From Todiramphus chloris collaris (lineage: Eukaryota; Chordata; Aves; Coraciiformes; Alcedinidae): a stretch of DNA of 64,000 nt. Both the position numbers and the translations under genes were made by a program. The notes below the pieces were generated by a model. It did no database searches. It saw nothing but the letters and a program-made list of their open reading frames with translations, and was not told where the DNA came from. Positions 1 through 12,489 of this stretch are shown one piece after another (position 1 is the first letter of the stretch; the number at the start of each line of letters is the position of its first letter). The stretch spans positions 248,001-312,000 of the forward strand of contig JANVCC010000152.1 in assembly GCA_025345505.1 (NCBI GenBank). The letters are read 5' to 3'.

Positions 1-654
1 GGATATTCAACTCAAACCTACCTTTGTGCTTCCAGAATTTACCCAGCTCTGGGTTTCAGACATCCGCACTGTAAGTGCATATTTCTATTTTTCTTATATT
101 TTAAATTGCTACTGGGTAAAAAAAAAAAAAAAAAAAAAAATTTATTTTTATTAATAATAAAAATAAAAAATATTTTTTTATATAACCCTTTCTACTATCA
201 GAATAAAATAAATCATTGTCATGTAAGACACAACGTTTACTTACTGAAGGTCAGTCATGACATTTAAACCAAAAAAGTCCTCCTATTTACAGGTTAGATA
301 CAGCAAATAATGGTTGTAATTTTTTTTTCAGTCCTTGTTTAATTTTTCTCAAAGGACATCTTGATGTTTCTGAGAATAAGAAAAACAATGTCACTTTCCG
401 GTGCAGCAAGATCATGTTCTCAAAGAAATAATTCAGAAAGATGTTTGAAGGAAGGAGGGAATTAGCATATTTGCTGTGTGTCTCCTTCTTTATGTAATGT
501 TCTACAATGCTTTAGAAAGAGCCAGTAAGACTTGTTTGGATTTTGAGATAAATAAAAACTATCGTCAAACATTCTTACCTTCCAAATCCCACCTTTTCAA
601 ATCCCACCAATGTCACTAGGATTCAAGTGACAAATTCTCATAGAACCAGAGCAC
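1..654. other. AT-rich single-copy sequence
   Basis: No gene or recognised repeat seen apart from the A-run listed separately. Base composition is AT-rich, and no open frame resembles a known protein. Confidence 0.6.
118..182. repeat. A-run followed by A/T-only low-complexity tract
   Basis: 23 consecutive A (118-140), followed by about 40 bases of almost pure A and T. No retroelement body is recognisable immediately upstream, so I do not call it a retrotransposon tail. Confidence 0.9.
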
Positions 655-1124
655 AGCAGCTCTGAAGCTCTGAAGACACCTGGGGCTCTTTAGTCTGGAA
701 AAGAGAAGACTGAGAGGGGATTTGATAAATGTTTAAATATATGAGGGCTAAGTGTCAAGAGAAAAGGGACAACCTCTTCTCACTTGTGCCTTGTGATAGG
801 ACTAAGGGGAATGGATATAAGCAGGAGCACAAGAGGTTCCACCTTAACATGAGGAGGAACTTCTTTACAGTAAGGGTCACAGAGCACTGGAACAGTCTGC
901 CCAGAGAGGTTGTGGAGTCTCCTTCTCTGGAGATTTTCAAAGCTTGCCTGGATGCGTTCCTGAGTGACCAATGTTAGGGTAGATTAGGTTGTAGAGTAGA
1001 TTAGGTTGTAGGGTAGCTTATATGATCCTGCCCTGGCAGGGGGGTTGAACTTGAAGATCTCCAAGGTCCCTTTCAACCCCTAACACTCTGTGATTCTATG
1101 ATTCTGTGATTCTGTGATTCTGTA
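655..1124 (+). mobile_element. CR1 LINE, 5'-truncated 3' end
   Basis: This is the last 470 bases of a CR1 non-LTR retrotransposon. The frame at 729-977 encodes the degenerate C-terminus of ORF2, including the segment rendered '[19 protein letters not shown]', which is a hallmark of CR1 ORF2 ends. The 3' UTR follows, with the usual 'ggggttgaacttgaagatct' block. The copy finishes at about 1090-1124 with four tandem octamers of the ATTCTRTG type, the signature used by the CR1 reverse transcriptase to prime. Severe 5' truncation is normal for the family. A frame break upstream of 729 separates 'LGLFSLEKR'-like codons from the rest, so it is dead. The assignment is from family knowledge and direct reading; the subfamily is not determined. 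Confidence 0.95.
977..1017 (+). repeat. 17-bp tandem repeat in CR1 3' UTR
   Basis: The unit gggtagattaggttgta occurs at 977-993 and 994-1010 (one mismatch), with a partial third copy to 1017. It lies between the ORF2 end and the 3' tail of the CR1 and looks like local slippage. Confidence 0.8.
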
Positions 1125-3221
1125 ATATAATAGTTATTAATTACAAAGAAATTCAAAACTTATTACATTTTCATGATAATGTAAATCCCAGAAAACATCA
1201 ATAATTGTGTACTTGATCATATATAAAAATCAGGAATTAATACTAAGTTGTTTTTAGTAATGTGTACTGAGTGCTATGTTAATAATACATATACATACAT
1301 ATATATACAACTAATTAACCATAATTACATGAATTGCGAACAACTGAAAACTGGTGTTAACCCATGATACATGTCTACTGTGAAAAACACTATTAAAATC
1401 CTTGGGTTTACCTTATGCCTTCTATTGCAGCGCAACATTGTAAAAGAACCTGTTCCAAACTAATGACCTGGAAAAGCAAATTGCAATGAAAACCTAGCGA
1501 GCCATTTCCAGCACTGTTGCTATTAGTCCCTCCTCAAATACTGAAGAGTGGACAATTCAGAGGTGCATAGTCTGTCAGAAGAAAGAATTTGCCTAAATTT
1601 GTAATTGCAGTTCAGTAGACAAGGAGTAGCATACATAATTTCTTAACAAAAATCGGTGCTCCTGTTGGATTAAGGAAGCTGAAAGGAGGTGTTGAGGTGT
1701 GACCTTTTCCTGAAGGCTTCCTTTCCAGGTGCCAGTGTCCAGTGTAGTGTCCGGCTAGTGGTTACCCAGATGAAGACCTCCATGCAGATAAAGATGTTGC
1801 ATCTGAGACTTTCAGCATCTAGCTTGTAATGCAGCAAACTGTCTGGACAAGCTGAGGTCCCTCACTGAATCAGAGGCCAGGGTAAGAAAACTTTCACAGG
1901 GTTTCTGAAGCTTGTCAAGTTCCTTAGTTGTTGCCAAAATGACACAGGAGGAGTCAAGAGCCTTTCGCAGAAAATACACTAGAAAATATGAGTCTGAGAC
2001 TTGCAGTGTAAATACTTTCACTTAACATCTGCCGTCAGCAGAATAAAAGCAGCAGAGCTTATCTTCTAAATGCTGAAATTTAAGACTGCTCAATCTCCAA
2101 AGACATTCCCCATTTAAGTCAGAGGTGAATTAAAGGTATTTTTTCCTCCATGTTATTGGCATTTCTCCATGTTAGTGCGTTATCATTCTCATTTACATTG
2201 TGCTTACCATAAATGCAATCAAAATCCTCCTGTTGTCTAGCCAAAGGAAGAAAATGGCAAAAATTTAACTAAAGCATAATTACGAACTGTCCAATATACA
2301 CAATAACACTGTCACAATATAGAGATGACTGTGACCTGTAATAAGTAACTCTTCACATAGTATGCTATATTGTAAGAATGAAATTTCCCATCTTTCTGAG
2401 CTACCTGAGTGCCCAAAGATTAATTTGCAAACTGAATTGCTTCTTAATCAGTAGAGGGAGGGTGGATCAGGGGAAGGGTCATTGTATTTTGGATACTTAC
2501 AAGGCTATGCATCAGATAAATAAAAGTTTTCTGTCTCTCAGTTTTGGCCACAGGCTCCCAATTCCTTTGTGGATCTTCCCATGAGTGTCTGTGGACTTTC
2601 AGAAAATGGGTTTTTTTTTATTCTGAAAAGCACTTCAGTAGTTGTGCAAATTGAAAATTTGGGTAATACTTTCTGACTATGTATACATATCTGTAAGTCT
2701 TGAAATATAGAATAATGATGTCTTCTAAAACATAAATAAAAAAATATCAAATATAAACCATATAACCAATAAAAATAATAATGACAAACAAGTAATCTAT
2801 TTAAAGGAAAATCCATCTTCATTTTTACCCTAAACTATTCAGACAAGGAGGACTCATCAAAGCACAGAAGGTAGACACACAGTCTTCTGGCATTTAATAC
2901 CTACGTGACATGTCTGCTTATTTATCTTCTTTCCATTGTAAATGTCTATTTTTATTGATGGTCTCTGAATTACTGAATGGACATCCAATTGTACTTTTAT
3001 CAACAAGCATGAAATGCAGGTTTTCTGCAATAATAAGATGTTATTAACTACCTGCAAGTTTTCTAGTAGGTGCAAGTCAGAAAAGCAAGTGATAAAATTT
3101 TCACCCACAGTTAAAACAAAAGCAGGCAAGAAATGAAGATGTCCATTAAGTCCTTGATAAATATGGCAGGTGAAACAGCTATAATTCACTTGAGAGTTTT
3201 CTATTACTACTAAACTCTAGG
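1125..3221. other. Single-copy sequence, nothing recognised
   Basis: AT-rich DNA. Small open frames (for example 2538-2822 and 2857-3189, both on the - strand) have no recognisable domain and show the amino-acid mix expected of random AT-rich translation. Confidence 0.55.
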
Positions 3222-3416
3222 GCAGGGGAGGTTGACCTTGAACTGGCTGCCAGACCTCCATATGGTGATTCTCTTACTCCCGTTCTCAACAGGGCAGGAG
3301 AAGAAAATACAATGGAAAAACTCAGGAGCTGAGAAGGCAGTTTCTTATTAGTTTATTATTTATTATTGTAGACAGCTATGAGGAAAGTTAACTCCATCCC
3401 AGCTGGACCCAGTATA
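3222..3416 (-). mobile_element. ERVL-type LTR, internally deleted
   Basis: Both ends match the avian LTR family seen complete at 58795-59379. The left end has the 'ttgacctt..ctggctgcca' block and a 'cagggcaggagaagaaaata' stretch. The right end has 'gttaactcc.tcccagctgg', corresponding to the LTR 5' terminus read in reverse. About 390 of the usual 590 bases are missing from the middle. No internal retroviral sequence is present. The orientation follows from the AACTCC block lying at the right. Confidence 0.7.
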
Positions 3417-3842
3417 TAAGTACATGTATTGAATTACATGCTGTAATTCACTCTACAAGTAGAATGAGGAAAGTGATCATTGAGTCTAACCTGCAATAAG
3501 AAATGATTCACAAAGATTTATTTAGAAACATTTTCAATGCTAATATCAGAAAAGCCAGTTTAGGTCTTCTTCGTAGTGTAGGCAAGGTTAAATTTTGCCA
3601 CGGTAAGGATGAACTTCAAATTAGTAAAACCTGGAGACACAGACTGGCCTTTGGCTGTCACCGATGGATGGAAGAGATCTGGTCATACATGGCAGTCTCA
3701 GAGTCAATATTGCTAATACTGGGAGTTCCTTCAGATCGTCAAGGTCCTGTAGGCCCAGAACCTTCACTCAGCACACCCACCTTTCTTTGAGTCTGGCATA
3801 GAATAGGTGACAACCATTACTTCCCCTCCTGAAATGATTTAC
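3417..3842. other. Single-copy sequence
   Basis: Contains an open frame at 3503-3790 (+, 95 codons) with no recognisable motif; treated as chance. Confidence 0.5.
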
Positions 3843-3935
3843 TCTCATAGAATCATTTAGGTTGTCAAAGACTTCTAACATCATCAAGTTGAATCATAAA
3901 AAAATGGTTTACCACATCTCTTCTAGAATTAGACC
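3843..3935 (-). mobile_element. CR1 3'-end remnant
   Basis: Reads as 'catagaatcatttaggttg', then a decayed version of the CR1 3' UTR block that normally says 'aagatcatcaagtccaacc'. This is a CR1 tail in reverse, with only the last 70-90 bases recognisable. Confidence 0.7.
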
Positions 3936-6900
3936 AAAATCCACACCTTCCAGTGAGACAAGAGCTGAGGTAAGCACCAGATGCAGGACAGTGACACAGT
4001 TACCTTATATCATTCTGTACATGCATTTATGAAGTTCCATCATAAATCTGTTCAGAAGGAATATTGCAGCCCGCTGCTCTGTAGCCTTTACCAGTAATAC
4101 ATAATTTGCTTTTAATTTCCAGTTCAAGTTTGTTTCTGGCCATTTCATAACAGTTTGATCACTTGTAGACTTGATTGCATTGTCTCACCTTTAGGCAATG
4201 ACATATGTTTTGAACTGATAAAGACACAAATCTGCTGGAAGAAGAGAGGTTTGGGGAGTTTAGCCCTGCCTTGCTACTGACACATGGTAAAATGTGTTTC
4301 CAGGACTTCTGACATTAACATGAACATAAAGCTGACCATCTTCACAACAACAGGCCTGCCTCAGTGCCTGCAAAATATCATATCTCTAGAAGCCTTTAGC
4401 TGTTCTTATCTTTCTTTGATTTTCTGGAGATTTTTATTGACAGCAAATATGGTTTTCTGAATATCAGGCAGATGTTAGGGCAAAATGTTGGCAGTTCACT
4501 GAGAAAGTTAGGCATTTTTAAGTAAGCCTGGAGCCAGCACTGAGAGCCAAGATGAGGCCACAGCACCCTTCTGCTGCAATAAAATAAAAACAGCTTGAAA
4601 ATGTCATTTCTTAAAGAGTTGTTAGTTTGGGCATTCCATGCTTTGGTCTAGCTAAAATTAAAACAATAAACCAAAAGTATTTGTTTTACATCCTTTCTTC
4701 AAGATAGTGCACACAATACTTTCAGTATTATTCTTTGCTTCTGAAGTATAATATACAGCTATATAGGGAGGAGGAAAAGATACTAAGTTAAATAATTCAG
4801 AAACTTAGGAAGTTGAAACATCAAATCAAAAAATGCAAAAATAACGTAGCTTCATTGGGATGAGAAAAGATAGATTATAACTTCCTCATACTTTAATTTC
4901 TTTTTAGGTAGCTTTTATTGTATATAAAAAAATGATTTGTAAATAACAAAGTCCAGCTGGAGTCCAGCTAAATAGAGCAAATATTTTTCAGATTAAAAGT
5001 AACATGAAGACTGGAATTTAGATCATCTAGCTTTAACCACAAAATAGTTAGTCTTCAAATTTAGCCAGTGATCTAGATTATTTCCACAATACAGAAAAGA
5101 CACAGATGTCATCCATGAACAATTTATGGAAAATTATGTTAGGTGTCTAAGGCATAGGAAAGATGTATCAATGAATAGCCTAGACTTTGAATGGATTTGG
5201 TATGTGAGATGGATCTCATCACATCTCTGAAGGACAGGCCTTTTATTTTGCCTTTTTATTTAAATAGCCATATCTTTTCATAGACTCTTCATCCCAGTCC
5301 TGATTCCTGATATCAGACCAATAAACATGTTGTCATCTCTAAATTCTCTATTCAGTAAATTCCAGTGTCTGTTTCTGTCATTACAAGATGGACATATGTA
5401 TGTATGTCAGCATCAATCACAGCACAAATGGTCATCACATGCCTTTAGTATTTGAGAGAAACAGGAATGTGCTCAGTGATGACTGAGCACAAAACATAAT
5501 GGAATCCATTTAAATTACATTCTTAAAACATTAGAACCAAATGCTGACTTCCATGTTTCTGCCTTTAAATTAATAGGCCATAATCATTTGTTCATAAACA
5601 AATCCATTTTAATCCTCCTCGTGTATAGATACCACAATATCAGCTAAGGTTGGGATATATGTTTATGTGATTTTCACCCTCTATATTTTAGTTGTTTAAT
5701 TTTTTTTTTCCATTACTCTTTGTTTGATTAAAACACTATATAGAAAAAATAGTTTTAGCCTGAGACAACAAGGATAATGAAGTTTTGAAGTTTGATTTTG
5801 AGGTTAGGTCATCAGGTGCAAAACTTTGATTTTCCCGCTTTGTGACCTGTTGGATGATATTAAAAAAAAAAACCCCACACAAGATGTGATTCATTGGAAT
5901 TCACCATATTTCATGACTTACTTAATATTAATTGAATATAAAATTGGAAACCTGCAAATTATTTATCAGGTATGTAAATGCATGTTTATGATATTGAATG
6001 TTTAGTTTACAAGTAGTGAAGCCTTACCAAGATTTTAATAGTTTGCAGTCTTCTAGCCATGCTGTGGCTTCCATTTGTCATAGTTGTCTCATGGCTCTTT
6101 CATAACCTCTGCATAAGAAATCCAAGATCTCCATGCTGCTCCTGTAGAATAAGTGTCTGTCATGACAGTAACTGTCAGTACATGTGCATGCAATCTCAGT
6201 AGAAAAGTGATTAGAGAGATGTTAAAGAAGCTAACTGCACTGTCCTATGTTAGGCATCTGTCTTAGATAGTTAAAGGCTTTATTGGCAAGCAAGGATGGT
6301 TTTGCTTGAGACAACTCATGAATCTGCTACCCTGTCCTTCCCATTCTAACTAACTGCTGCATGGATTTCTGATCTCTTTTTCAATCACTTCCTGATTGCA
6401 GACTAAATTCAGTTAGGTATTTTCCATCAGAACATTGCTTGAGATTTGATTAATGTCCATTTCGGATGTTCCTGCAGCAAGGGTAGAGCACAGATGGAGG
6501 CTGGCTACCCATCTGAGTTAAGCCATTCCCACCCATCAATCAGTTTCTGTAGTTTATAACAGGATGTCTTAAGGAAAAGTGGTATAAGTGATATCTTACT
6601 GTAAAGAGCTGAGAAGTTCAGAAATTTATTAATGAGCAGGTCAGGAGTCCGCCAAGTGAGAGTAAGACAGAGGTGGGTGTACCATTCTCAGGCAAGCTCT
6701 CACTGCTCATCCATCAGAGCCCTACATTAGCAAATGAATCACTTTAGTTTTCCTCTTCAGAAGACTTCTCTAAGGGTGAGACAAAGCTAGAATCTAGCTC
6801 AACTTCACTCCAATGAAAACTGTTTCTTCCCTTTGACTAAATAGGAGGATAGGAAAATTGCCTAACTTAAACACAGAAGTTAGGCTTTGTGAGTACTCCT

Positions 6901-7799
6901 TAAGAAAATAAACAGTCCTTTGAAATCTTGGCAAAGTCTGTTGAAGGGACATTTTCACAAATTACTTAGCCAGTGGTTACACGTTGCATCCATGCTACAA
7001 ATACAGTAACCAGCACATTTCAGTCATTACTTACCTCAGCTTTTCCTGAAGAGTATATCAAAGAGCAATGAAGAGAAGATGTAGACAAGACAGTTAGATT
7101 CTCCTTTCTTCTTCTCCACACCAAAGCCTAGCAAGGACCAGGCAAAAAAAAGACAGATAATGGTGGAAAATACATTTGATTTTCTAGTCCTCTTTTATAT
7201 TTACAGTCTATAGTGGTCTTTTCAGCTCTGCACTTCATTCAGGCTATTCAGGAACAACACAATAAAAAGTGATTCTAACCCTTAGAAGGCAAGCCATTTT
7301 CTGATGCTGAATTTCCCATGCCTCTATTTCCACTGTGTTTGAGAATGTAGAGTGGGCATCATTCAAAGGATTTTTAACACCATATAGTTTCTTCTTTTCC
7401 TAAGCTTCATTGGAAAAATTATTCTTGAATCAATGGGGTCACATCAATGATGAGTGTCACACACAAAATATGTAACAATGATAAATGGCTCCCTTGCTAT
7501 GAATATTAGTTTTCCGCTTACATTGGAAAACATTCAGTCATAGAGGCAAAATTATTATTGTTTTTATTTTTTACTATCTTTACAAGAGCTCAATAGAAAC
7601 ATTGATCAGTAACTTTATAATAATAAACTTATAAAAGATAAGACATGGGATACAAATGATTTCACCCCTAGATTTCTTTTGCTGTTTCAGTTTTAATAGA
7701 CTGCAAAGCTCTATGCATCCTGAATAAGGAAAAATCACTTGTTTTTAGAGCAAATATATACAAAGAGGAAAGCAATTGTAGTGAGTTAGATGACATTGG
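3936..7799. other. Single-copy sequence, nothing recognised
   Basis: Almost 4 kb of AT-rich DNA with no open frame above 60 codons, no recognised transposable element and no tandem array. Stop codons are dense on both strands. Confidence 0.55.
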
Positions 7800-7850
7800 A
7801 AACATCTCATAGGAGCAGATCAGGTCCAGGAACATCTAGAGAAACTGAAG

Positions 7851-9180
7851 GTGCACAAGTCCATGGGACCTGATGAGATACAGCCATGGGTCCTAAAGGA
7901 ACTAGTGGATGAAGTTGCTAGGCCACTAACCATCATACTGGAGAAGTCATGGCACTCTGGTGAAGTTCCCACAGACTGGAAAAAAGGAAACATAACCCCC
8001 ATTTTTAAAAAGGGAAGCAAAAAACACCAGGAAACTACAGGTCAGTCAGTCTCACCTCTGTGCCAAGTAGAATCATGAAGCAGATCCTCCTGGTATCTGT
8101 ACTAAGGCACATGAAAAATAATGAGGTGAACAGTGACAGACAACATGGCTTCACTAAGGGCAAATCATGCCTTATTAATTCAGTGGCCTTCTACAACAGA
8201 GTTACAACTCTGGTTGATATGGGAAGAGCAGATAACATAATCTACCTGGACTTGTGCAAAGAACTGGCTAGAGGGTCACAGTCAAAGAGTTGTAATCAAT
8301 GGCTTCATGTCCAGGTGGAGACCAGTGACGAGTGGAGCTTCTTAGTGATCTGTTCTGGGTCCCCTGCTGTTCAGCATCTTTGTCAGTGACATGGACAATG
8401 GCATCAAGTGCACCCTCAGCAAGTTTGCCAATGATACCAAGTTCTGCGGTACGGTGGACTCACTTGAGGGAAGGGATGCCATCCAGAGGGACCTTGACAG
8501 GCTTGAGAAATGGACTGATGCAAACTCCATGAGGTTCAACAAGTAAAAGTGCAAGGTCCTGCATCTGGACTGGGCCAATCCCAGGCACAATTACAGATTG
8601 AGTACAGAGTGAGTTGAGAGTAGCCCTGTAGCGAAGGACTTGGGGATGTTGATTGATGAGAAGCTCAACATGATCCAGCTGTGTGCTCATGCGGTTCAGG
8701 AGAACCGTGTCCTAGGATGCATCAAGAGGAGTGTGGCCAGCAGATCAAGAGAAGTGATTCCCGCCCCCCTTACTCTGCTCTCATGAGACCCCACCTCAAA
8801 TACTGAGTCCAGTTTTGGTGTCCGCACCGTAAGAGAGACATAGATCTGTTGAAATGAGTCCAGAGGAGGGCCACAAAGAGGATCCATGGGCTCGATCACC
8901 TCTGCTGTGAAGACAGACTGAGGGAGCTGGGCTTGTTCAGCCTGGAGAAGACTCCAGGGAGACCTTATAACTGCCTTCCAATACCTGAAGGGAATGTACA
9001 GAAAGGATGGAGAGGGACTCTTCACAAGAATATCCAGCAATAGGATGAGGGGAAATGGTTTTAAACTGAGGGAAAATAGGTTTAGATTGGATCTCAAGGA
9101 CAAGTTCTTCAGTATGAGTGTGGTGAGACTCTGACATAGATTGCCCAGAGGGGTTGTGGATGCCACCTTCCTGAAGGTGT
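7851..9180 (+). pseudogene. CR1 ORF2 reverse-transcriptase remnant
   Basis: The first frame (7851-8078) opens with the CR1 RT signature 'KSMGPDEIQPWVLKELVDEV' and continues to '[13 protein letters not shown]'. The second (8060 on) carries '[19 protein letters not shown]' and then '[11 protein letters not shown]', where block A (normally LDFSKAFD) is disrupted and about 100 bases are lost. A third (8332-8532) holds the palm region. There the catalytic FADD box reads FAND, so the first aspartate has become asparagine. Later frames keep the '[10 protein letters not shown]' helix and the C-terminal CR1 domain up to about 9180. At least three frameshifts plus stops separate these pieces, so this cannot make a working enzyme. 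Family membership is secure; age is judged from the number of breaks. Confidence 0.92.
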
Positions 9181-9244
9181 TCAAGGCCAGGTTGGATGAG
9201 GCCTTAAGCAACTTAGTCTAGTTGTGAGGCATCCCTAACCATGG

Positions 9245-9436
9245 CAGGGAGGTTGGATTACATGGTATCTAAGGTCCCTTCCAGCCTAAGCCATTCTATG
9301 ACTCCATGATTCCTTTCAGCAGGGGATATTAACCGTCAGGGAGGTTGAATTAGATGGTACCTCATGTCCCTTCCGGCCTAAGCCATTCTATGATTATGTG
9401 ATTCTGTGACTCCTTTCATCAGGCAATATTAACCTC
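9245..9436 (+). repeat. Tandem duplication of the CR1 3' tail
   Basis: Copy 1 is 9245-9336 and copy 2 is 9337-9436. Both begin 'cagggaggttg.att', run through 'cctaagccattctatga', and end 'cctttca.cagg..atatta'. The period is 92 bases; copy 2 has an extra octamer. The copies differ at roughly one base in eight, so the duplication is old. Confidence 0.9.
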
Positions 9437-10225
9437 CAGTGAGCTTTCTTCTGCCATAGTACACTTCTTGCAGTCTTCAGGCTAGTTTGCTCTCTCTCTG
9501 TCAAGTTAGTGTTGACTTACTCAGACCTGCATTTCTAACTCAAAATAACTATATGCCTGATTATACACAGACCATTTGTGATATAAACATAGCATTTTTA
9601 TTTATTTTTTAATATAAATCCATCAGGGAGGAAGTTTTGATTCTATAAAACTGATATGGCATAGGATGCTGGTAGGAAAACAGGGAACTGTCTCTGTTTG
9701 AGAAAAAGGCATGATAAGGATATTAAGACAGACACTTATGAAGAGTGTTTCAGATAATTTTTCTCCAAGGGAAATCATATCTAAACTTATATTGCTCTAG
9801 TTCTAGTGAATCTGGAACCCACTCAAGAGGGATGCGATGGTAGGTGGCTATTTTGGACAGAGAGATCATGAAATGGTTGAGCTTTAAATTTTCAGTGTAA
9901 TGAGAAAAAAGCAAAACAAAATTGCTACTATACAGTAGCATATATATCCAGTACAGTAGACAGCACTATACAGTTTACTACATACCAAGATAGGAAAGTA
10001 TCATTGCTTCTAAGTAAGTACTTCAAGGTTGAAAAGGTGAACATCAGTAATTTCAGAAGCACTTATTGATTTTTGCAGATGATTGGTTTTGATGGTGCAA
10101 TGCTCATTTGCCTAATTTTAATGTAGAAACTTTACCAATGGAGTAAATTGGTTAGTGATTTTGGAGATGTGACATTGAACAAAATCGTTGTGGGATCTCA
10201 AACGTTATTTATAAGGGTATGTAAA
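9437..10225. other. Single-copy sequence
   Basis: AT-rich, with no recognised repeat or convincing open frame. Confidence 0.55.
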
Positions 10226-10421
10226 TGTACAGGTTTATGCTGAGTTGAAGTTAATTTTCTATAGCATCTTGTATGGTGCTAGGTTTTCCATTTGTGATCA
10301 AAACAGTGTTGGTAACACAGGGATGTTTTAGTCATTGTTGAGCAGCGCTTACACAGCATCAAGGCCTTTTCCGCTTCTCACACCATCCCACCAGTGAGTA
10401 GGCTGTGGGTGCACAACAATA
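10226..10421 (+). mobile_element. ERVL-type LTR, 5' part (LTR copy 1, interrupted)
   Basis: Aligns by eye with the first ~190 bases of the complete LTR at 23450-24043. Shared blocks are 'gttaattttct', 'acagtgttggtaacacaggg', 'catcaaggccttttccgctt' and 'tcccaccagtgag'. It begins TG at 10226. The alignment stops at about 10421, where X copy 1 begins, and resumes at about 11447. No internal retroviral genes are present. Confidence 0.8.
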
Positions 10422-11446
10422 TTAGCTAAGGACACATAGTACTAAGAATATAGATAAAATGAGAAGATCTCAAAACTGAAGAGGGATATTTTGGCGTTTT
10501 CTATAACATGATGAAGCATCAGGTAAGATGAATCAGGGGGGGAAGAAACCAACCAACCAATAAAATATTAAGTTCTCCCTCATACTCTTTCAGTGCTATA
10601 AATCAGAATATATTTACCTTGATATAGTTGACACAAGAGTGTAGAAAGTGTGTCACTATTTCTTTTCACTGCTACATTACTGTATTAGCTTTTAGTGGAT
10701 AAAGTCTGAAATAATTAACATACTGAAGATAATTTGATTTAGCTAAGTTAATCTATTGCTGCTTTCCCTAGCCACCATCTGAAACATAAAAATTTGCATT
10801 TACGCCTTTTAAAAGCTATCCACTCTCCTGCACTCTTCTTGTATGCATATATATATATATATATATACACTTTCCTTCCCTAGTAATTCGGAAGTTTTTT
10901 TTTTTTCTTAGAGTCCCTTCCTTTTACTTTGCTGTTCTCTATTTGATGTCTTGTTAAACATCATAGCATAATGTTGTTACGCTTATCTTTCTTTCAGCAA
11001 CTTCTCATTTCAAAATGAGCAGTAGACAAAAGTGTGACTGTCTCATGGATGCCTCCATCTTCTGGTTATAAAACTTCTTAACTAATTGCAAAATCTGCCT
11101 GAACAATCCATTTCCCTTTCCCCTGCTGCCATCAGGCCTCTTGATATCTAAATATTCCCCTTATTAGAAGTTATGACACTTTGCCCCTTCTACTGTTAGT
11201 CACAAAAAGACTTCTCTCCTGGGTTTTACTTAGTGTATGTACTTGGTCGTTTAGAGTAATCCCCAGACACAGCAGTGGCCTTTTCTTTTTCCCTTTTAAC
11301 CTTAGTCACAGGTTTTCAATCACGCTGTTCCCATGGAGCATCTAAAACAGTATTTGCACCTTTCCTGTCTTTTTCCTTGTTTGTCTTCCTGAACAAATGG
11401 TATTCTTCCATATCTGCATCAGATGTGCAACATATCTCGCATCCCA
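10422..11446 (+). repeat. Repeat X, copy 1 (1.0 kb, inside an LTR)
   Basis: A 1025-base segment that recurs at 21879-23350 in the same orientation, with start points 11457 bases apart. Matching begins near 'ttagc..' and ends near 'cagatg.gcaac'. By eye there are about 12 differences over roughly 300 aligned bases around 10980-11280, but the first 300 bases are less similar. Relative to copy 2, this copy lacks about 476 bases at the position of 10712. I do not recognise the sequence. It has no coding capacity I can assign, no octamers, no TG..CA ends and no terminal inverted repeats. It could be an unnamed transposable element or a duplicated single-copy segment. Confidence 0.85.
10847..10867. 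repeat. (AT)n microsatellite inside repeat X
   Basis: About ten AT units here against three or four at the matching place in X copy 2 (near 22773), so it has expanded since the copies separated. Confidence 0.9.
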
Positions 11447-11791
11447 AGGGATATTCCATACCATATGACATCATGCTCATCAATAAAATCTGGGGAGAAA
11501 GAAGAGAAAGGGGAAGGACTTCAGAGTGTTGGCATTTGTCTTCCCAAGTAACTGTTGTGCTTGATGAAGTCATGCTTTTCTGGAGATGGCTGAACACCTG
11601 CCTGCTGATGGGAAGAGGTGAATGAATTCCTTGTTTTGCTTTGCTTGCACATAAGGTTCTTGCTTTACTTAACTGTCTTTATCTCAACCCACAAGTCTTC
11701 TCACTTTTACCCTTCCTTTTCTCTTCCCCATGACACTGGTGGAGTGAGCAAACAGCTGGTGAGGGCTTAGGACTGTTGTTAATGCACAACA
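11447..11791 (+). mobile_element. ERVL-type LTR, 3' part (LTR copy 1, continued)
   Basis: Continues the LTR interrupted at 10421, starting at 'aagggatattccataccata' (compare 23690 in LTR copy 2). It runs through 'catcaataaaatctgggg', 'ggcatttgtcttcccaagta', 'ctttatctcaacccacaagt' and a decayed terminus ending in CACAACA at 11791. Identity to LTR copy 2 over this part is roughly 85% by eye, lower than that between the X copies. Flanking 5-mers (GTAAA and GTCTA) match at three of five places, so any target duplication is decayed. Confidence 0.8.
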
Positions 11792-12489
11792 GTCTATTTC
11801 AATGAGTCTGCCTGCCTTAGGCATGTCATGTCACATTCACTTGTTTTTAATTAGGTACATAGCTATCATATATATAAGTCACTGCTTAACCTTATTAATA
11901 ACTGTCACAGCAACCTGAATATTAATTAAAGGTTATGCAGAGGCTAAATGAAGAATAGCATAAAGTAAATGACAGCACATAAAATTTCAAAGTAGGTTGT
12001 TTACTCCCAATTTTTTTGAAGAAAATTAATTAAGGAAATTTCTGATTTTACTTGGAAAAAAACCCAACAAGTTGTCTCTTCAGAATTCTTCTGATAGATG
12101 CCTCTTTCATTTCCTTTCAGTAGCACAAACTCAAACAACGGCAGTTAAAATGCTCTTGACTAGAAAATAATAATTGTTGTATTAAAATTACTTTCTGTCT
12201 GTATTAGATTAACAACTGGATTAATGCATAAGGTGCTCAAGAAACAAAATGAAGGGACTGAAAAAAATCAGTGATGTTCTTAACATACCTTCACTACAAA
12301 TAGTATATGAACTGTACTGCATTTCTTTGCTTTTCCTGTTCCTTATCTCAGAGTCTGATCACACAGCTGTAATCTAGCTGTGTTGTATGCAGCACAGGAA
12401 ATCTCTGAGGCAGAGTGAGATCTACCATACAGTGTCATGCAGAAATGACATTTATCTCTACTAAATGACCAGAGGGAAAGAAGAAGATT
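11792..12489. other. Single-copy sequence
   Basis: No gene or repeat recognised. Confidence 0.5.

Larger units (their letters stand above)
7800..9436 (+). mobile_element. CR1 LINE, 5'-truncated, reverse transcriptase to 3' end
   Basis: A 1.6-kb CR1 copy that begins inside ORF2, at the start of the reverse-transcriptase domain, and runs through the 3' UTR to the octamer tail. It lacks the endonuclease and ORF1, as expected for a 5'-truncated insertion. The tail is tandemly duplicated (see separate entry). The body is followed by decayed octamers of the form 'gattatgtgattctgtgac'. Neighbours are single-copy DNA on both sides. Confidence 0.95.

Noticed and set aside
118-182. A-run as the tail of a retroposed gene or SINE
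   Set aside because: No processed-gene or SINE body is recognisable upstream, and no target duplication was seen.
10226-11791. Idea that LTR-X-LTR is a short provirus with X as its internal region
   Set aside because: The two LTR pieces are complementary halves of one LTR rather than two overlapping LTRs. X copy 2 also occurs without a left LTR.
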